Of a DNA stretch of 64,000 bases, positions 12,817 through 20,566 are shown piece by piece. Made by a program: the position numbers and the translations under genes. Under the pieces are notes generated by a model that worked only from the letters and a program-made list of their open reading frames with translations, did not search any database and was not told the DNA's origin. The stretch's first letter is position 1. Each line of letters starts with the position of its first letter. The stretch spans positions 1 through 64,000 of the IMG/VR virus record IMGVR_UViG_3300043395_003072; one strand, given 5' to 3'. Origin of the DNA: a virus.

Positions 12817-13344
12817 ATGCAAAAGAATGTAATTGATGATTACAAAGAGTGGGAAACTATTAAGATCAAAGAAGATTTAGATCGTAAAGCTTTTCCTTAC
12901 TCTGTAATGATGCAACATATTCAAGGTGATTTCAACATTTCTACATTTATTAGAAATGGAAATGCCTTTGGAGTTAAAGAACTATTCTATTATGGCATTA
13001 AGAAATGGGATCGCCGAGGAGCTGTAGGCACTCATAACTACAAGCAACTCACGCATCTTAATTCTTTTGAAGAAATTAAATCTTTAAAAGATAAATACAC
13101 TCTTGTTGCCGTAGAAAACACTTTAGAAAATTCAGTACCAATTCAAGATTTTCAATTAAAAGAAAATCTATTATTTATTTTTGGAGAAGAAATGCTAGGA
13201 ATTTCAAAAGAAGTTCTAGACATTTGCGATTATTCTGTACATATTAATCAATACGGTAGCGTGCGTTCTTTAAATGTAGGCACCGCTAGCGGGATTATAA
13301 TGCAATATGCTTCTAATTACTTTTCTAAAATGAGAAATAAATGA
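12817..13344 (+). CDS. SpoU-family (TrmH) RNA 2'-O-methyltransferase
   Basis: A 175-residue enzyme of the SPOUT class, which transfers a methyl group from SAM to ribose 2'-OH in tRNA or rRNA. Motif 1 ('NISTFIRNGNAFGV', around residues 46-59), motif 2 ('LLFIFGEEMLGIS') and motif 3 ('RSLNVGTASGIIM') are all visible and form the knotted SAM site. Its length fits a catalytic domain alone. Its position beside the tRNA cluster suggests tRNA modification, possibly of phage tRNAs; that is inference. Confidence 0.88.
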   Translation: MQKNVIDDYKEWETIKIKEDLDRKAFPYSVMMQHIQGDFNISTFIRNGNAFGVKELFYYGIKKWDRRGAVGTHNYKQLTHLNSFEEIKSLKDKYTLVAVENTLENSVPIQDFQLKENLLFIFGEEMLGISKEVLDICDYSVHINQYGSVRSLNVGTASGIIMQYASNYFSKMRNK

Positions 13345-13514
13345 GTAGGAACGATCTTAGAATTAAAGAATTACACGAAACAATCTCTCTTTATAAAGAC
13401 AAGCTCGAATATTATGAAGAGATCGATGACAAAAAGAATATTAAGTCTCTAAAAGATTCAATAAAGAAGCTCGAAAAAGAACTTAATAAGCTTTTAAATG
13501 TGAAAGAAGCTTAA
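13341..13514 (+). CDS. small coiled-coil protein
   Basis: A 57-residue, Lys/Glu/Leu-rich protein with a continuous heptad-like pattern that is almost certainly a coiled coil. Its ATG overlaps the stop of the methyltransferase gene (ATGA). The function is unknown. Confidence 0.55.
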   Translation: MSRNDLRIKELHETISLYKDKLEYYEEIDDKKNIKSLKDSIKKLEKELNKLLNVKEA

Positions 13515-13542
13515 TCACTTCACTACTTGTATTGGAAATAAC

Positions 13543-13800
13543 ATGTCTAAGAATGCATTAGTATTAACAACTCAAACATATGATTCAAATATCATTACGA
13601 GGGTAATCAAAGACTTTAACTCTTGGTTTACCAGGTACAACATAGATACTTACAGCTTTAAGCTAGTAGATCAACATGCAAAGTTTGATCTTCCCAGCCA
13701 TGATTGTCTTTTGTTACTAGAAGACGATCCATTCGCTCCAGACTTATTGTTGCAAATTTCTATTCTCGATTTAACTGACAAAGAGGTATTCCTAGTATGA
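13543..13800 (+). CDS. small hypothetical protein
   Basis: An 85-residue alpha/beta protein with alternating hydrophobic strands. Its stop overlaps the start of the zinc protein gene by four bases (ATGA). The family is not recognised. Confidence 0.6.
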   Translation: MSKNALVLTTQTYDSNIITRVIKDFNSWFTRYNIDTYSFKLVDQHAKFDLPSHDCLLLLEDDPFAPDLLLQISILDLTDKEVFLV

Positions 13801-14075
13801 GCTGCAGTGTACTTTATTATGTAGATTCCAATGGTCAATCCATGTGGAGATGCCCAAAGACTTTTGGCACTAAAGAAACTCATTACATGCATGAGACTCG
13901 CTGCTGGCGTTTCAACTGTCCAGGAGCTAAGCCTCCCAACCCTGTATCTATTTGTCAAAGAGAAGGTTGCTCAAACTTACGCAGAGCTTCTAGAGATGCT
14001 AAGTATTGCAGTGACAATTGTAGAAAAGTTGCACATCGTCAAAGGCAAAGAAGTGCATTACAATTACCTTCCTAA
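13797..14075 (+). CDS. zinc-binding protein with MYND/HIT-like cysteine cluster
   Basis: A 92-residue protein with many cysteines and histidines: 'MWRCPKTF', 'RCWRFNCPG', then 'CQREGCSNL' and 'KYCSDNCRKVAHRQRQR'. The last part is a known small zinc motif (C-x4-C...YCS-x2-C-R) found in DNA-associated proteins. The basic tail supports nucleic-acid binding. It overlaps the AlkB-like gene in another frame by 23 bases. Confidence 0.7.
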   Translation: MSCSVLYYVDSNGQSMWRCPKTFGTKETHYMHETRCWRFNCPGAKPPNPVSICQREGCSNLRRASRDAKYCSDNCRKVAHRQRQRSALQLPS

Positions 14076-14643
14076 GTTTCTTTATAAAGAAGAAGCTGAT
14101 TACTTACTTAACTACCTGAAAAATGAAATACCTTGGCGCCAAATAAAGTATTACAAGCCCGAAAGGGGATATGTAATTACTCCAAGATTAACTTGGGTAG
14201 CTGGGTTCCACCAAGATACTCATTATAAGCTAAAGAATGGCGTTTTCCCGAACGCTATTCCAGACCCCTTACTCCCACTCAAGAATTTAGTAGAAGAGCA
14301 CACAGGCGTTATTTATAACTTTATTCTATTCGCTCAATATAGGGATGGACAAGATTCAATTACTTATCATTCTGATGACGAAATGTTTCTTGGTTCCTCC
14401 CCTACTATAGCCTCTATCACTGTAGGTGAAGAAAGACTATTTTGCCTAAAGCATAAAGAGTCTAAAGAAGTAGAATCTTTTAATCTAGGGCATGGAGATA
14501 TGCTTGTTATGCAAGAAAACTGTCAAAAAGACTACATGCACTCAGTCCCCAAAACAACTCAACAAAAGTCTCCAAGATATTCTCTTACCTTCAGAAGAGC
14601 ATTAAATGAATATGGTTCTTCTAATTATTATACATACAATTGA
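14053..14643 (+). CDS. AlkB-like 2-oxoglutarate/Fe(II) dioxygenase
   Basis: The family removes alkyl groups from DNA or RNA bases by oxidation. The iron site is visible as 'YHSDDE' (HxD), a distal His in 'DYMHSVPK' and the 2-oxoglutarate-binding Arg pattern 'RYSLTFRR' near the end. I choose GTG at 14053 as start (AAAGG upstream), giving 196 residues; the frame is open further upstream but that part would overlap the zinc protein completely. Roles could be repair of phage DNA or removal of host-made base damage. Confidence 0.85.
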   Translation: MHYNYLPKFLYKEEADYLLNYLKNEIPWRQIKYYKPERGYVITPRLTWVAGFHQDTHYKLKNGVFPNAIPDPLLPLKNLVEEHTGVIYNFILFAQYRDGQDSITYHSDDEMFLGSSPTIASITVGEERLFCLKHKESKEVESFNLGHGDMLVMQENCQKDYMHSVPKTTQQKSPRYSLTFRRALNEYGSSNYYTYN

Positions 14644-14688
14644 TTTTCCTTTAATATTCTGTTAAATAGGCTCAAAAAGGAGCTTATT

Positions 14689-14766
14689 ATGGAAGAAACC
14701 TTTTACTTTACCTTTATAATTTTCTCTTACTCTTCAATAATTATAGGAAATATTTTAAATAAATGA
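14689..14766 (+). CDS. 25-residue membrane peptide
   Basis: A short frame with a strong AAAAGGAG ribosome site and a hydrophobic, aromatic core (FYFTFIIFS...SIIIG). Its stop overlaps the next ATG. It is likely a single-pass membrane peptide of unknown role. Confidence 0.45.
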   Translation: MEETFYFTFIIFSYSSIIIGNILNK

Positions 14767-14978
14767 GTAGTGTTCCTCTAGAAGTAAAAACTTTCATTAA
14801 TGAACTTAACGTTTTACTTCGTAAGCATAAGATGATTATCGACTTCACTACAGGCTCTCTAATCTTCAAGCAATATAATCAAGGTAACCTTGAGGATAAC
14901 TACACAAGAGTTACACTTGCTGATGATTTCTCTGAGCTTTACGAGTCTAAACTAATCCACTCACAGGAAGACTCTTGA
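14763..14978 (+). CDS. small hypothetical protein
   Basis: A 71-residue protein coupled to both neighbours: ATGA overlap upstream and TTGA overlap with the transglycosylase gene downstream. The family is not recognised. Confidence 0.6.
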   Translation: MSSVPLEVKTFINELNVLLRKHKMIIDFTTGSLIFKQYNQGNLEDNYTRVTLADDFSELYESKLIHSQEDS

Positions 14979-15436
14979 TTGATCCAGTACTATTCTGTTT
15001 AGTTTTTCAGAACTTAATTTCCTTTAATAAAATTGATGCTACTCCAGAAGCTGCTAAGGTTTTCTGTGAACAAGCAGAGAATTTAGTTAGCGCTGCAGAA
15101 GCTAACGATCTCTCTCCTTTTATATTGGCATCAATTATTTATTGCGAAAGTAGATGGATTCCAGAAACCAAAAGCACTGCTGGTGCTTGTGGTTTAGCTC
15201 AAGTAGTACCCAAGTATTTTGGTGTTACTTGCCAAGAGCTAGTAAATAATCCTGACTTAGCAATAGAAACTGGAGCTTATGCTTTTCATCTTTGGAAGTT
15301 GCGTACCAAAGGTGATCGTTATAAAGCTTTAGAGTGCTATAGCACTGGAAATAAATGCTCTTACCCTGATTACGCAAATAAAGTTATATCTACAGCAAAT
15401 CTTTTTAGAAAGACATACGAAAGGTTAAATAAATGA
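14975..15436 (+). CDS. lytic transglycosylase (SLT family)
   Basis: A 153-residue protein that would cleave peptidoglycan glycan strands. 'IYCESRWIPETKSTAGACGLAQVVP' (about residues 55-79) is the SLT signature, with the catalytic Glu in ESRW and the GLAQ loop; only its core is typical, with ER/ES then AGA-GL-Q. The TTG start has CAGGAAG upstream. The N-terminus is hydrophobic enough to be a weak anchor or signal. It could act in DNA entry (virion-associated) or lysis; no tail genes adjoin it. Confidence 0.82.
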   Translation: MIDPVLFCLVFQNLISFNKIDATPEAAKVFCEQAENLVSAAEANDLSPFILASIIYCESRWIPETKSTAGACGLAQVVPKYFGVTCQELVNNPDLAIETGAYAFHLWKLRTKGDRYKALECYSTGNKCSYPDYANKVISTANLFRKTYERLNK

Positions 15437-16131
15437 AGATTTATGGTTCTCTTACAGTACCGAATCTAGCTTGGCGCCACACATACAACAGTATCCTCAC
15501 ATTCTTCAATGAGGAGATCAAGAATAGCTTTATCCGAGCTAGTCAATTTCATGTAGCGAATCTAGATTCAGATAAGACTGTTGATGAAATTACTGAACTC
15601 TTTGATGAGTACTCTGTTACTAATAAGCTTAGCCCTTATCAAGATTATCTAATTAGATCTTCTTTGTTTAATGGTGGCAACTTTTGCAAGCCAAAGCGTA
15701 GCAATTTTACACCTTACACTAACCGCACAACTTACATTCATGCAGTTGGTGTTAAGCTAAACATTGATAAAGATAATCATTCAATTACTCTAGAGACTTC
15801 TGAGTTTGATGATTTCGATAAGTATATGGCTTCTAATGGCTTCATTACAGAGTTTACTACTATGGTGAATAGTATTAATTGGCCCACTCGTACAGGGCCT
15901 TCTAAGACTGTTAGGGGTTGTACTCTAGTTAAGGAAGACGCTCGAAGCAATCGCACGCTTTACTATCAAGTAGGACCTTATCCTCCTGTGATGGATTATA
16001 GCTCAGATGAAACTCTTCCTGAGCCTGCACATTTGTCTTCTACTATGCTTCGTAATATCAAAGTCTCTTCTGTTACTCCAGACCCTATGTTGCAGCCTCT
16101 GCCCCAGCCAGAGGATCTTAGTGAGGTATAA
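15433..16131 (+). CDS. hypothetical protein, 232 residues
   Basis: An alpha/beta protein with a Pro-rich, polar C-terminal 35 residues ('PDPMLQPLPQPEDL') that is likely disordered. The family is not recognised. The ATG overlaps the stop of the transglycosylase gene (ATGA). Confidence 0.7.
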   Translation: MKIYGSLTVPNLAWRHTYNSILTFFNEEIKNSFIRASQFHVANLDSDKTVDEITELFDEYSVTNKLSPYQDYLIRSSLFNGGNFCKPKRSNFTPYTNRTTYIHAVGVKLNIDKDNHSITLETSEFDDFDKYMASNGFITEFTTMVNSINWPTRTGPSKTVRGCTLVKEDARSNRTLYYQVGPYPPVMDYSSDETLPEPAHLSSTMLRNIKVSSVTPDPMLQPLPQPEDLSEV

Positions 16132-16410
16132 ATGACTCCTTCAGAACTTCGTAGTAATATTAAGACTATATTCTCATACTATCAGATGAATGCACTTTCT
16201 ACTGTACTTGATCCCGATACAGATCTAAATATTATCAATGCAATCAGTTTTCTAAACTCAGTTATGAGTGACCTAAGCATTGAAGATATTGCAGAAAATA
16301 GAATCCCAGAAGATAAACGCTTGTTTGCTTCTTATGCAATTATGTGTTCAACTCTTGCTTTGCATAATATTGCTAATAAGAATAACATGAATGTTAAACT
16401 GGACCTATAA
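16132..16410 (+). CDS. small helical hypothetical protein
   Basis: A 92-residue, all-helical-looking protein directly following its neighbour and overlapping the thyX start by one base. The family is not recognised. The tight coupling to thyX could mean shared regulation only. Confidence 0.65.
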   Translation: MTPSELRSNIKTIFSYYQMNALSTVLDPDTDLNIINAISFLNSVMSDLSIEDIAENRIPEDKRLFASYAIMCSTLALHNIANKNNMNVKLDL

Positions 16411-17246
16411 TGCTAGATATTGTTTTAGATCAAGAAACTAAATCTGCGCTACTCTATTCTAACAGAAGCGACATTCCAGGTTCAGTACATCTAATGCAGT
16501 ATATGGGTGAAGATGGTATCACCCAAGTAAATGCAGCAAGAGCTTCCTTTATGAAGGAAGTTACTGAAATGTCTCCTCGAGATTATAAGCTACTAGAGTA
16601 TTGCATTAGAGAGAAGCACACTAGTGTAGCTGAGCACAATGTACTTACTTTTAGATTTAAGGTGCCTCTTTTTGTTGCTAGACAACATATGAGGCATCGT
16701 ACTTGGTCTTATAATGAAGTCAGCAGGCGTTATACTAGTGAAGCTTTAGACTTCTATCTCCCTAGAACATTCAGAAAGCAAGCGGCTTCTAACCGTCAAG
16801 CTTCTATTGATTCTGATGAAATCTGGAATCCTACTATCTCAGAGATTCATGGAACTAGACACATTTGGCCTCTTAAAGCATATGAAGCAGGTAAGGAAAT
16901 AACAGAGCGCTCTGTTAAGATGTACAATGCAATGCTTGAAGCTGGCGTATCTAGAGAGGAAGCACGTATGTTTCTTCCTCAGAATCTCTATACTACATAT
17001 TGGGGTACAGTTAATCTTAATAATTTCTTGAAGTTTTATGAGTTGCGCTCACATGAAGGCGCACAAAAAGAAATTGTTGAAGTCGCTGAAGCCTGTATGT
17101 CTCTTGTTCAAATGGTATGGCCTCACACTGTTGAGAGATATCAAAAAGCAAAACAACCAACAGTAAATAATATTATTAGTCAAATCAATCTACTAACCTC
17201 AGATGAGCGTGAGACGCTCATTAGTTCTCTAAATACAAAAGGATAA
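16410..17246 (+). CDS. thyX: flavin-dependent thymidylate synthase ThyX
   Basis: Makes dTMP from dUMP using FAD, NADPH and methylene-tetrahydrofolate. The ThyX signature RHR-x7-S is present as 'RHRTWSYNEVS' at about residues 95-105, followed by 'RRYT'. 'KHTSVAEHN' and 'ARMFLPQNLYTTYW' are further conserved blocks. At 278 residues it is a normal length. Together with the dCMP deaminase at 34962 and the NrdA/NrdB pair it completes a route from cytidine nucleotides to dTTP. Confidence 0.93.
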   Translation: MLDIVLDQETKSALLYSNRSDIPGSVHLMQYMGEDGITQVNAARASFMKEVTEMSPRDYKLLEYCIREKHTSVAEHNVLTFRFKVPLFVARQHMRHRTWSYNEVSRRYTSEALDFYLPRTFRKQAASNRQASIDSDEIWNPTISEIHGTRHIWPLKAYEAGKEITERSVKMYNAMLEAGVSREEARMFLPQNLYTTYWGTVNLNNFLKFYELRSHEGAQKEIVEVAEACMSLVQMVWPHTVERYQKAKQPTVNNIISQINLLTSDERETLISSLNTKG

Positions 17247-17250
17247 TAAC

Positions 17251-17622
17251 ATGTCTAATTTTAATCAGTGGATCGGCGAAGGCAATCTCTCTTGTGACCC
17301 CGAGCTTCGTTTTACTCACGATTCAAGTCGTCCAGTAACTAACTTTAATCTCTTCGTTGATAATACTTACAAGTCAAAGAAGGGTGTTGAGGAAGCTGTA
17401 ATGAAGAAGCGTAGCTCTCGCATCCCAGTAGTAGCTTGGGCTGCAAAAGCAGAGGCTATTTCAAAGAACTTCAAGAAGGGAGATAAGGTCCGAGTAGTCG
17501 GCCATATTCGTACCCGCCTTGTAGAGAAGGATGGGGTTACTTTCAATAGCTTTGAGATTGTAGCTGAGGAAGTAACTCTTATTCGAAAGTACACTCCTCG
17601 CGAAGATCTATCTCAGGACTGA
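17251..17622 (+). CDS. ssb: single-stranded DNA-binding protein (SSB)
   Basis: A 123-residue OB-fold protein. 'GEGNLSCDPELRFT' at the start, 'FNLFVDN' and 'IPVVAWAAKAEAISKNFKKGDKVRVVGHI' are typical SSB blocks. The acidic tail is reduced to a few residues and lacks the usual D-D-x-P-F end, so partner recruitment may differ from that of cellular SSB. It is convergent with the endolysin gene (the last 10 bases overlap). Confidence 0.88.
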   Translation: MSNFNQWIGEGNLSCDPELRFTHDSSRPVTNFNLFVDNTYKSKKGVEEAVMKKRSSRIPVVAWAAKAEAISKNFKKGDKVRVVGHIRTRLVEKDGVTFNSFEIVAEEVTLIRKYTPREDLSQD

Positions 17623-18512
17623 GAAAAAGCTTTAGCTTGCTCAAGTACTGCAGCCATATCTAAAGAAGAGCAATCTACTTTATTGTCTGTAAGGTTGTAA
17701 TGGTTAATGAATCCATTAAATGCTCCTTGCACACAATCCTCATCTACTCCTTTAGTTAAACACACATCTAGATTCATTCCAGTAGCATCATGAATAGCCG
17801 CCCACAAAGCAGCTAGTGCTTGTAGTTGTACAGGATAAAAGTCTAGGTGTGGTCCAGTTTTGCGTCCATGAACTCTTGATTCAACGATAGGTCTCGGTCC
17901 AAAACCTTTCTTTACATACCAGTCCTGGTATTTTGTATAGTAAGCATTTGAGACTTCGACACCAATACCATTTACATTCCAAAGTCTAGCTCCAGCTTGC
18001 CAAGCTACATGCTGAATATCTAGCAACTGATAAATGGTACCATCGTTATCAATTAAGAAATGCATAGACAATCCTCTCTTGGCGATTATGTTCGCGCAAG
18101 ACTCGGAAGAGAGGCACACATCCCAATGATTTACAAATTGAATAGGTCTTCTATCCGGCCTTCCTGACCAATCATTATATGTACCTTCCTTACATCCGAG
18201 TCCACCGTGCTCATCCCAGAGAATTACCTTATCCCAAGCGATTGGGAATCTTCTCTTATTGTAAACAATGTTCTTGTCACCTTTCCTTCTATTCCTCTTA
18301 GGTGGAGTATAATCTGCTTCTGCTAAAAGTTTCGTCTCTAACCTACGAAGAGTAGCAGGTCCGACAAGACCATCTGCTTTTAAGTCATGTTCCTCTTGGA
18401 AACGCTTAACTGCTTCTGTTAACTGCTCATTGAAAGTGTCGCAACCAAACCACTCAGAAGTCCAACCGTACTTCTTAGCGCTTTCAATATTAAATTGAAT
18501 TTCTTTTGTCAT
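17613..18512 (-). CDS. endolysin: peptidoglycan-binding domain plus N-acetylmuramoyl-L-alanine amidase
   Basis: A 299-residue reverse-strand gene. Residues 1-60 are a PG-binding type 1 domain ('AVKRFQEEHDLKADGLVGPATLRRLE'-type repeat core). Residues 110-290 are an amidase-2 domain with zinc-site candidates in 'VNHWD', 'HFLIDNDGTIYQL' and 'QHVAWQAG'. GGAG lies before the ATG. There is no signal peptide, so it needs a holin for release. It is one of only two minus-strand genes here. Confidence 0.9.
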   Translation of the reverse strand: MTKEIQFNIESAKKYGWTSEWFGCDTFNEQLTEAVKRFQEEHDLKADGLVGPATLRRLETKLLAEADYTPPKRNRRKGDKNIVYNKRRFPIAWDKVILWDEHGGLGCKEGTYNDWSGRPDRRPIQFVNHWDVCLSSESCANIIAKRGLSMHFLIDNDGTIYQLLDIQHVAWQAGARLWNVNGIGVEVSNAYYTKYQDWYVKKGFGPRPIVESRVHGRKTGPHLDFYPVQLQALAALWAAIHDATGMNLDVCLTKGVDEDCVQGAFNGFINHYNLTDNKVDCSSLDMAAVLEQAKAFSQS

Positions 18513-18543
18513 AAAAGCTCCAAAAAAGAAAAGAGAAAATATT

Positions 18544-18639
18544 ATGAGATTTGTTAAGAGAAATTTCTTTAAGATTTACGAATCAGCCAAGATTGTTTTT
18601 GATGCTGCAGTAGCTCTCTTTGCTATCTGGTACATCTAA
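18544..18639 (+). CDS. 31-residue hypothetical peptide
   Basis: A short frame divergent from the endolysin gene, with a basic start (MRFVKRNFFK) and a hydrophobic end. The stop is immediately followed by the ATG of the next membrane protein. Support comes from position and coupling only; the SD (AAGAG) is weak. Confidence 0.4.
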   Translation: MRFVKRNFFKIYESAKIVFDAAVALFAIWYI

Positions 18640-18903
18640 ATGAACTGGTACTTTTTACCAGCCTGGCTTGTTTCTATCTTAGCTTTTATAGGGCTCTCAG
18701 TACTCAGTCAAGCGTTATTATACATGATGCGCATGGCTGTTAATTACATAGTATTTAAAGAGCCGTATAGAAGCGATAAAGAAATGAGATACTTCTTATT
18801 ATTAGAAGAAAATAAAAAACTAAAAGATAAGCTTTCTGAACTAGAAGAACAAAACGATCAGATTAGCCGCTCTATCATTAAACAACTGCAAGATAAACTT
18901 TAA
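18640..18903 (+). CDS. membrane protein with coiled-coil tail
   Basis: An 87-residue protein with two hydrophobic segments close together (residues 2-33) and a charged coiled-coil C-terminus (LEENKKLKDKLSELEEQNDQ). The layout resembles small inner-membrane spanin or holin-associated proteins; with the divergent endolysin next door a lysis role is possible, but no family is recognised. Confidence 0.6.
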   Translation: MNWYFLPAWLVSILAFIGLSVLSQALLYMMRMAVNYIVFKEPYRSDKEMRYFLLLEENKKLKDKLSELEEQNDQISRSIIKQLQDKL

Positions 18904-18913
18904 GGAAATTATC

Positions 18914-19366
18914 ATGCCTAATTATAATGTAACCTTTACCTTCACCGGTCACTCTCCTACCTATGTCGTCCAAGCTAGCTGCGAAGCTGAGGCTTATGAT
19001 GTTGCTTTTGAAAACTTCGAAGATGACGGGCGCCCTCTAGAGGAAATCGAGTGGAACACCTTTGACTCTGATGTTACCGAGAGGATGGCTTTGCGTCCTG
19101 TGGGTTATACAAGTATGCGTGCGCTGGTTGATCAGCAAGCTAGCATCGAAACTCTTCAGCGTCAGGTTCAAGAAGAGATGCAACGTTCTGCTGTTCAAGC
19201 AGGTCTTAATGCTGCTGTAGCCAATTATAATCGCTTTACTCAAGAGCCTGTTACTCGCACTTATGTAGCTACTGATCCAGTTTATACACGACTCGTTGAT
19301 ATTACTCCTGTTGCTGTTGCACCTTCACGCCCTGCTACACCAGGTTATGTGCGTCTAGTTCGCTAA
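18914..19366 (+). CDS. hypothetical protein, 150 residues
   Basis: Residues 1-70 look like a small alpha/beta domain ('TYVVQASCEAEAYDVAFENF'). A coiled-coil-like middle rich in Gln and Ala and a Pro/Thr-rich tail follow. TTAAGGAAATT precedes the ATG. The family is not recognised. Codon use is GC-richer than in surrounding genes. Confidence 0.7.
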   Translation: MPNYNVTFTFTGHSPTYVVQASCEAEAYDVAFENFEDDGRPLEEIEWNTFDSDVTERMALRPVGYTSMRALVDQQASIETLQRQVQEEMQRSAVQAGLNAAVANYNRFTQEPVTRTYVATDPVYTRLVDITPVAVAPSRPATPGYVRLVR

Positions 19367-19491
19367 CAGTTACTTAATATTAAGAGATATCAGAGAAGAT
19401 GCGAATGCATCAAAACTGAGTATTTATACTCAGAGCAAGACCAAAGTATTTTTAAGATAATAACAACCCACATAGTATTAGGAGCTTGGCT
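19367..19491 (+). promoter_or_regulatory. intergenic region with two hairpins before the Ubl-region genes
   Basis: Hairpin GATGC-GAAT-GCATC (19398-19411) and perfect hairpin CTGAGTAT-TT-ATACTCAG (19416-19433) follow each other. The string ATTAAGAGATAT upstream of them recurs in the gap before the poly-Ubl gene (about 25136). This may be a shared promoter or regulator site for the cassette; I see no clear -35/-10 pair. Confidence 0.4.
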
Positions 19492-20358
19492 TTGCTCATC
19501 AAGTCTACTATTGATAATAAATATATTCCTTATCACGACAAAGTTATGTATTCTTTTAACAAGATCCTTGGAAAGGTACATAATAAACTTATTGATACAT
19601 CTCCTATCCTTAGCGGTAGCGCTGCAATATCTTTATTATATGCCCCTAAAAAAGCATTCAGTGACTTAGATCTTTATTTCAGCAAAGAGTCAGATTATCT
19701 AAATGCATTTAATTTTATTAAAGAAGTAGTACCTCAAACAAAAGAAAATACATATATAGATACTAAAGATAACGAAGAAGATATAGACGAAGAAGGTAAT
19801 CTACTTTACTACATTACTGATAATGCAGTCTCAGTAGTTACTCCAGCATACAAGATCCAGCTTATTAAAAGAGAGTTCTTATCTCCCGAAGAACTTATCT
19901 ACAAGCATGATTTTACAAATGTCTCTGTAGCTATATCTCCTCAAGGTATTTATACAACAAAAGAAACCAATTCAGCTTGGTTTGAAAAGAAACTTGTTCT
20001 TAGAAATTATCAAATAAAAGATGACGCTTCTTTAGAAGATACACTTATGTTTTATTATAATTTTCTAAACAGAGTTAATAAATATAGACTTCGCTATTCT
20101 CTTAAATTATCGAATGAGCTATATTTTAAAATAAAAACTATCAAAGATAACCTAAACTATCTTTTAAATGATGACTCTTCAGAACAAGTTACTCGTGCTC
20201 TTGAAAACGTTGCTTTGAATACGAATCCATACTACTCCGGAGAAAGAAAGATTTTTGCTATTGCTTCTTTAAAGAGCAAGCTTCTAGACACTGCAAAAGT
20301 CTTACTGGCATCAGGACTCATGTTAGAGAATTCAAACAATGAAAATATTCTGTTTTGA
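19492..20358 (+). CDS. nucleotidyltransferase-fold protein
   Basis: A 288-residue protein. The motif 'LSGSAAISLLYAP...FSDLDLYF' (around residues 40-62) has the G-S...D-x-D pattern of DNA polymerase-beta-type nucleotidyltransferases, as in AbiEii-like toxins, where the two Asp residues bind metal. I choose TTG at 19492 (AGGAG at good spacing) over TTG at 19486. The substrate is unknown. It is immediately upstream of the Ubl cassette and could belong to it. Confidence 0.6.
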   Translation: MLIKSTIDNKYIPYHDKVMYSFNKILGKVHNKLIDTSPILSGSAAISLLYAPKKAFSDLDLYFSKESDYLNAFNFIKEVVPQTKENTYIDTKDNEEDIDEEGNLLYYITDNAVSVVTPAYKIQLIKREFLSPEELIYKHDFTNVSVAISPQGIYTTKETNSAWFEKKLVLRNYQIKDDASLEDTLMFYYNFLNRVNKYRLRYSLKLSNELYFKIKTIKDNLNYLLNDDSSEQVTRALENVALNTNPYYSGERKIFAIASLKSKLLDTAKVLLASGLMLENSNNENILF

Positions 20359-20566
20359 TAGAGAAAATTGCGGATACTTCTACTACTTGGAAGAAGAAGA
20401 CTACAAGAACATAGACTTCTCCAATAAATTCATCAACTGTCCCGAGTGTACTTCCTTAGCAGCTTATGTTCCTGACGATTTTGTTATGGAAACAAGCAAA
20501 GAAGAGTACATTCAAATCTATGCTAAGATTAATAAGGTATTTAAAGAATATGACGACGACAATTAA
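20339..20566 (+). CDS. small Cys-containing hypothetical protein
   Basis: A 75-residue acidic protein with CFDRENC and CPEC, a likely zinc ribbon that normally mediates protein or nucleic-acid contacts. It overlaps its neighbours by 20 and 17 bases, so it is translated as part of the same operon as the E2-like gene. Confidence 0.6.
   Translation: MKIFCFDRENCGYFYYLEEEDYKNIDFSNKFINCPECTSLAAYVPDDFVMETSKEEYIQIYAKINKVFKEYDDDN

Noticed and set aside
13831-14052. N-terminal extension of the AlkB-like protein
   Set aside because: The frame is open from 13831, but this part lies wholly over the zinc protein in another frame and has no AlkB features.
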